From the NCBI RefSeq assembly GCF_022201045.2, contig NC_068561.1, positions 2,691,001 through 2,755,000 of the forward strand: DNA of 64,000 bases, given 5' to 3'. The notes under the pieces are model-generated. The model did no database searches, had not been told where the DNA came from, and worked only from the letters and a program-made list of their open reading frames with translations. Both the position numbers and the translations under genes were made by a program. Numbering within the stretch: position 1 is the first letter of the stretch; every line of letters begins with the position of its first letter. Of this stretch, positions 58,490-64,000 are shown piece by piece. Source of the DNA: Citrus sinensis (taxonomy: Eukaryota > Streptophyta > Magnoliopsida > Sapindales > Rutaceae).

Positions 58490-59290
58490 ATGACCCGATT
58501 TTGTTAAGATTGAGGTCGTTGTTTTGGCCTTATTAAGTTCCAACGTGAATGAATTGTGAATTTGGGCCTTGTCAGAGTCCAACGTGAATGAATTATGACC
58601 CGGTCTTATTGAGATTGAGGTTTTTTTAGGTCTTGTTGAGGTCCCATGTGAAAAAATTTATCCAATCTTATTGAGATCAAGATCAACATTTGGGTCTTAT
58701 TGAGGTCTTACATAAAAAAATTTATTCGATCTTATTGAGATCGAGATCAACATTTGGGCCTTGTTAAGGTACTACGTAAAAAAAAAATTCATCCAATCTT
58801 ATTAAGATTAAGGTCAACGTTTTGGCCTTGTTGAGGTCCAATATGAATGAATTGCAATCGAGTCTTATTAAGATCGAGATCGATGTCTTAGCCTTGCTTA
58901 GATTTAATGTGAATGAATTGCAATCTAATTTTATTGATATTGAGATAGATGTTTTGGCCTTGTTGAGGTCCAACATAAATGAATTGCAATCTAGTCTTGT
59001 TGAGATAAAGGCTGTCATTTTGACCTTATTAAGGTCCAACATGAATGAATTGTAATCCGATCTTGTTGAGATCGAGGTTGTCATTTTGGCCTTCCTAAGG
59101 TCCACCATGAATGAGCTGTGAATTTTAGCCTTGTTGAGGTCGGTCGTAGCGTCGTAGCCTTAACATTTACCTTGTTGAGGTCTACATTTTTAATCTTGTT
59201 GAGGTCGGCCATTTCCTTGTTGAGGTTAGTTGTAGCCTTAGCATTTATTTTGTTGAGCTCTACATTTTCAATCTTGTTGAGGTTGGCTAT
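58490..59290. repeat. 66-bp tandem repeat in the 3' region of the gypsy element
   Basis: Units carry GGCCTTGTTGAGGTCCAA..ATGAATGAATTG and TCTTATTGAGATCGAG. GCCTTG occurs at 58825, 58891 and 58957, exactly 66 bp apart. About ten units, with shorter, more decayed ones after 59130. Sixty-six is a multiple of three, so a 22-residue periodic frame appears on each strand; it is a product of the repeat. Such minisatellites between pol and 3' LTR are known in Tat elements. Confidence 0.88.
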
Positions 59291-59849
59291 TACTTGTTGA
59301 GCGAGGTCTTACTCTCGACCCTGACCTCACCACCCCGAAGCATTTGATCATGATTTTCTTCTCGGCCTATACCCGAAGATTTCTTCTTAGCTCTCTCTTT
59401 ACTCACATAAGCAGTCAACATCCACTAAAAGTCCATGTCCGGATGTTTTTCCTGGAATAACTCAATGCATGTTTGAATAACATCAGCTTTCAACTACCTC
59501 TTCTCTAACTAGATACATTGATCAACATCATACTTGACTTTTTCCAACTCATGGTTAAGTTCGGCAATCTTAGAGTCTTTGCTCACATTGGATTGCTTTT
59601 CAATTACCAATTCTTCTACTAAGTGAGCATTTTCCTCATTTCGGGCATTGAGGTCATGCTTGAGCTTATCTCACTCACTTGCTATCTTCTCATTATTGAG
59701 TTTGGCTTTGGACAAAGCGCACTCAAGCTCTCTTATTTTCCCTTGGCCTTTTAAATACACTGTAAATGTCTCGATATGTGCTGCCATTGGCAAAGATTGT
59801 TGGAAACTGAAACATGTCAACCAAGGTGAATCATATGAGTAACATCAAA

Positions 59850-61290
59850 AAACTAAAAGCTAGAAACCAAAGCCTACCTCAGCTAGGTTTCAGTCAAGGA
59901 GCTCAAAAGCATGAGTGGCTAACAAATGAAAAAAGTCGTCGAGGGCACTTTAGCTCATAGACCAAGCAACTAGATTGACCATAGGTAACAAGCTCTCCAC
60001 GTTTCCTTGGTTCGACTCCACGAAGTCATTACTTTTAAGTAAGTTCTCTTTTGGACATATCGGGGAGGAGCTAGGTGGTAAAATGTGCAAAGGACGTGAG
60101 TTACCAGCTCGATCATCTTTGTTTTGAGGTAGCACATTACGAATCAAAGCAATCGATTGTTTATCTTTTTTCTCATTAGCCTTGGTTTTGTGCACCACTC
60201 GTCGAGGTTTCTTGCTATGTGGTTCACCCTCCTCGTCTGATATCTCCTCGACCAAGGCCTTCGCAATCTCTACAGGGGTGCACTTGGCATAGACATGTTC
60301 ACTGTGACAACCGCAAAAGAAAAACTAAAGTTAGTGAACTTTCCCATAAAACAACATAGATAACTGCTTAGAAAATTTTTACCTTTTGTTCTTTTTTTTC
60401 AATCCTTTGCGTTTAACAATCTTTTCTCAACCCCAACACTTAATTTCTCACTTATGCCAAAGTTCTTCTTCCAAGTCACTGCAACAAGATAAATGTTAGT
60501 TCATAATCACATTCCAACTTCAACCTAAATAAAACTTTCATTACCTAGTCTACTAAATTGAGTGGGCACTTTAAACCAACCCTTTGTCAGCTCTATGTCC
60601 CTACCCCAATTTCCACCAACCACTAAGTACTTACTTTTCCAACCTTTACATGAGCTAGAAAAGTCAAGTACTACTTCTTATTCTTTGACTTGGACAAAAA
60701 ATAATATTATCCTTTATAGCCTACCCCATGTTCATTACATAAATACAAGTGTGTAAATTCCTTAAAACATGGCTCGACCTTATTCTACTCAGTCCACACA
60801 ATATGCATACTGCATAAAATACTCCAACCATTTGGGTCAAGTTGACCAGGACTCAAACCCAACCTCACCAACATCCAAGCAAAATAAGGTTGAATTGGCA
60901 ACCCGAATCCAAGTCTAAACATCTCCATATAAACTACAATTTCTCCATTACCCAATTTGCTGGCCATCTCACCTTTCCTCAGTAACCTAAGCGTAATATC
61001 ATCAGCAATCTTATATTCATTCTCCAATCTTCAATCTTTTCTTCTGTTGTATCAAAGTTTGATTTATTCACACCTTATTCTTCATGTTCATCTCTGTTAT
61101 CGCTAAGTCGTGTATTGGATTCGCCGTTAGCATGCCCATGTATTTCACTTCTTGTTCTCTCGGAATCATTCTCTATTGCACTGTAATTTAACTCTACTTC
61201 ATTATCTCCTTTATTTTCCCCATTACCACTCATGCTTGATTGGATACTACAAAGGGAATCATTATTGCCCTTAAACTCCACTATTACCTA
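59850..61290 (-). other. Antisense reading-frame relic in the gypsy 3' region
   Basis: On the minus strand, pieces with protein-like composition follow each other: a Ser/Asn/Glu-rich start (about 61281-61075), EIVVYMEMFRLGFGLPIQPY with LGLSPGQLDPNGWSIL (about 60970-60800), and a Lys-rich tail with EEGEP..KKPRRVV (about 60255-59950). The middle motif resembles the plant 'putative transposon protein' domain found antisense between pol and 3' LTR in some Tat elements. Function unknown; this copy is a fossil. Confidence 0.6.
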
Positions 61291-61641
61291 ATAAATACAC
61301 TTAAAACCCTAACTTCCCAATCAATGCCATTACAGAATACATCAACATTTTCACTGTCAGTCCAACAAAATAACAACTTTTTACTATTGGCACCACTTTG
61401 CTTTATTTATCGATGGCCTCATACAACACAGTACACATCACAACAATCCCAATGCCCAATAAAATTTACATTCACAAATGTAAGAATGCAACAAGCAGAT
61501 GATGCTTAAGATAAGAAAACTCACTCGTGTTTTTGCAAACCCGAATGAATCCTACAATGTAAAGGCACGCAAAAGCAAGTGGCATGGTATTGACTCTACA
61601 TCAAAAATACAAATCACCATGAGCTCGGCATTAAAAAAAAG

Positions 61642-61967
61642 GGGCAATTATCTATTGTCCACCTGTTTTTTTGCACTTTTTCAAAAATACACAATTTTTT
61701 TTTTTTTTGTTGAGCTCTACTTGAAGTTATATTTTTTTGCACATATCCACTATCGTCTTCAAACCATTAAGAAAACTAACAGAATATTGTCCAAATTACA
61801 TAGGTGAAATTACCATTATACCCTTATGACCTCAGCAAAGTCTTAACAGTTTGAAGACGGCAGTGGACAGGTGTAAATAAATATAATTTCAAGTGGAACT
61901 CAGCAAAAAATGAATTGTGCATTTTTTTTAAAGTGCGAAAAAATAGGTGAACGGTAGATAATTGCCC
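61642..61967. mobile_element. Mutator-type MITE (326 bp) inside the gypsy element
   Basis: Long inverted repeats begin GGGCAATTATCTA and extend about 130 bp each, leaving a short loop. The target duplication AAAAAAAAG (9 bp) lies at 61633-61641 and 61968-61976; being A-rich it is weaker evidence than the other MITEs. No coding capacity. Confidence 0.85.
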
Positions 61968-62055
61968 AAAAAAAAGAGAGAAGACAAAGAGAGGTTGGTT
62001 TTCCAAAAAAAAAAAAAGATAGTTCGATTAAAAAAAAGAGGGAGAAAAAGAGAGT

Positions 62056-62078
62056 TATATATATATATATATATATAT
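62056..62078. repeat. (TA)n microsatellite
   Basis: About eleven TA units, with A-runs on both sides. Confidence 0.92.
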
Positions 62079-62586
62079 CTGGTTTTCAAAAAAAAAAAAA
62101 AGAACGGGGATACTCACCAAGAGGCTCCGTTGTGGCTAATCTCAACAGCTATTTAATTAGTGCAAAATATTGCAAACGGCGACAACTTTAAATTTCACTA
62201 GGCTTTATTGTGAAAAAGTGAGTGCGAAGCATAAAGATGACACATGAGCCACTTTTCTTTATAGCCTTATTTCATTATTTATTTGTTTGTTTATCTATTT
62301 TATTTTTTATTTTTTATTTTTTTCTTTTCTCTATTATTCTTGCTAAATTTTTACTAACTTTTAAGCCTATTAAACTCAGCATTGTCTTCAATCAGCTCCA
62401 AACTATCTTTGTTCAGCTCGAGACCATATTGTCATTTCTCTACCGTTTCAATTTCCAATACCATTCATATCTTCTCAGTATTGAAAACTTGGGGATTGGT
62501 GTTAAGTTATGAAAAAAAAATTATTTTTCAATAATTAGTTTCCAACACCGGTAATGGCTACCCAATGTTGAAAACTAGGGGACCAG

Positions 62587-63373
62587 TGTTTGGGTTTGAT
62601 TTTTCTAATAAAACTAAGAAACACAGTAAACCTTAAACCGCTCGAAACCGATTGCTGATCTCGTGAGTACAACCAGGAGCCTATGATGGCGACCTGATCT
62701 GTAAGCACAACTTGGAGCCTACATGGACGACCTGGTTTATAATCTGAAGCTTATGTGGACGACCTAGCTTACAAATGCAACCCTAACTTTATACAAGTAA
62801 CATGAAAATCCACCAATCTGGTCAAGAAGTGAAGTAGTACGACCTGGAAGTTTGTCTGACCTAAGGATGTGCTACCTTGACATGGAAAATTATTTGTCAG
62901 GACCACTTGGCCTATATTTTAGGGAAGTTACATACCACAACTTGTCAAACCACCTTCAACTGACATCTAGCTACAATTACTAAAGAAAGTAGGGTAAAAC
63001 TGATGAGGTAATCACCCACAACCAAGAGCTTATTTAAGTTGAAAAGAGCATCAGGGTTAGCAAAATTAACTAAGGAAAACTCTATAGGTGACTAATCTTT
63101 AAACCTTCCTATTTTCTACGAGATTCACAACACCATCACCCAAGAATTCCTTGATTTTAACTCACCTCCTTTTCATTTTCCTTTTTCTTATATACAAAAT
63201 ATCTGAGTTAGCCATCAGAGGATTTTCACCGAAATTCCCACCGACGTGTACTAACTGTGTTATATGGTTGACAGGTATAGGAAGTTGCGGTCATATTGTA
63301 ATTTGAGCTTGGATTCGTGTTGTAGTTCCCCAGAAAATAAATTTAGCTGTTGAGGTCGTTTTCGGCATCAACA
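62587..63373 (+). repeat. 3' LTR of the gypsy element (left limit approximate)
   Basis: The right half aligns with the 5' LTR. The start is placed at a TGTTTGGG after a purine-rich stretch, since the 5' copy does not cover it. An internal GACGACCTGG/GCACAACTTGGAGCC-type short repeat occurs near 62690-62770. Confidence 0.65.
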
Positions 63374-64000
63374 AGTCTCATGTTTGTGATTGTTATTTCA
63401 ATTGAGATACCAATGGATGTGACATACTTTTGTAGTCAATGTTACCCGGTATCTTAATGGAAACAATTATGAGCAACGAGATTATAAATTATAGGGGTGT
63501 TCAGAATCCAATCCAAGCCGATCTGCTCAATCCGTTTGATATGTAGAAATTTAATCCATATATAAAAACTCGATCCGTGGATTGGTGGATTGGATTGGAT
63601 TGAAAATTTGATAATCTGTAATCGGTGGATTGGATATGGATCTATTTTTATAAATCCGCAAAAATCTACGAATCTGCAAAAAAATAAAATTATTTATTTA
63701 ATTAAAAAAACTTGTAAATATGGCATTAGTACTTACTAGTAAATAAATAAGTTAAACTATAGTTACATTAACACTATATTATATCTTATCTAATAATAAT
63801 ATAAAATAAAAAATAATTAAATAAATAAATATAGCTTCCTAAATAGAAATTTTCCATGTACTTATCTAAACAAATGAGATTTTTTTTTTCATTTTGGTGT
63901 GTTATATTTTGAAACTTTAAATGTATTTTCTAGATTTATTTAAACAATTAATTTATTTGAATCTTATTTAATTTTAAATTTGATCGGTAGTAAAATTATT
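63374..64000. other. AT-rich flank with a possible hAT element end
   Basis: TAGGGGTGTTCA at 63492 followed by GGATTGGATTGGATT-type words resembles the ends of plant hAT non-autonomous elements. The other end would lie outside the window, so this is unproven. The rest is AT-rich without genes. Confidence 0.35.

Larger units (their letters stand above)
52405..63373 (+). mobile_element. Ty3/gypsy retrotransposon, Tat-type lineage
   Basis: A shortened 5' LTR ends at 52747 (GCATCAACA), followed by a primer site TTGGCACCGTCTGCGGGGA. Then gag (about 52833-54400), protease, RT, RNase H, a second archaeal-type RNase H and integrase (to about 58316), a non-coding 3' region and a 3' LTR ending GCATCAACA at 63373. 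RT before integrase defines gypsy. The extra RNase H, the long 3' region with tandem repeats and the antisense frame point to the Tat (Ogre/Retand-like) group. LTRs differ by many substitutions and small gaps, so the insertion is old. It is broken in many places. Confidence 0.85.

Noticed and set aside
58764-59108. 114-codon minus-strand frame with 22-residue repeats as a repeat protein
   Set aside because: The periodicity is fully explained by the 66-bp DNA repeat of the gypsy 3' region.
62222-62512. 96-codon Phe/Leu-rich frame as a membrane protein
   Set aside because: Low-complexity T-rich DNA inside the gypsy element; no family resemblance.

Overview
The window is nuclear DNA of a flowering plant, probably a eudicot. 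The signs are a plant-type 5S rDNA array, a plastid Ycf20-like gene and a FAR1-related gene with spliced exons, and many plant transposon families. I cannot name the species from sequence alone.

Region 1 (1-26832) is a head-to-tail 5S rDNA array on the + strand with 43 gene copies. Forty are about full length and three share one 32-bp internal deletion. The basic unit is 499 bp (498 in copies 26-30). Variant units of 662/664, 381 and 336 bp arise from gains or losses of spacer DNA. Most of these are offset by 163 bp, the distance between two copies of a short subrepeat in each spacer. No copy matches the majority gene sequence exactly; variants are grouped in blocks along the array. Between copies 32 and 33 a Ty1/copia element (16560-21700) sits in the spacer with a 5-bp target duplication. 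Its 5' LTR carries a later Mutator-type MITE. The right edge of the array is degenerate and contains an exact 1333-bp-offset duplication of three units.

Region 2 (26833-34943) holds no recognised intact host gene. It contains a 118-bp tandem repeat, a possible solo gypsy LTR, AT-rich DNA, two minisatellites (72-bp and about 211-250-bp units), a Mutator-like element carrying a piece of a host TAF4 gene with its introns (Pack-MULE, 33500-34642), and a small foldback MITE (34785-34934).

Region 3 (about 35030-41880) is the genic island: a Ycf20-like plastid protein gene on + and a FAR1-related sequence (FRS) gene on -, facing each other with about 1 kb between coding ends.

Region 4 (about 42960-63373) is a nest of old mobile elements. 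An outer copia relic on - is interrupted by a SINE and by a second copia element, which itself contains a CACTA DNA transposon. Next to it lies a Tat-type Ty3/gypsy element on + with a tandem-repeat block, an antisense reading-frame relic and another Mutator-type MITE. The last 600 bases are AT-rich, with a possible hAT end.

I saw no prokaryote-type system, CRISPR array or toxin locus. The most noteworthy items are the mechanism visible in the 5S array, the copia element sitting at a junction between two 5S sequence families, and the TAF4-capturing Pack-MULE.
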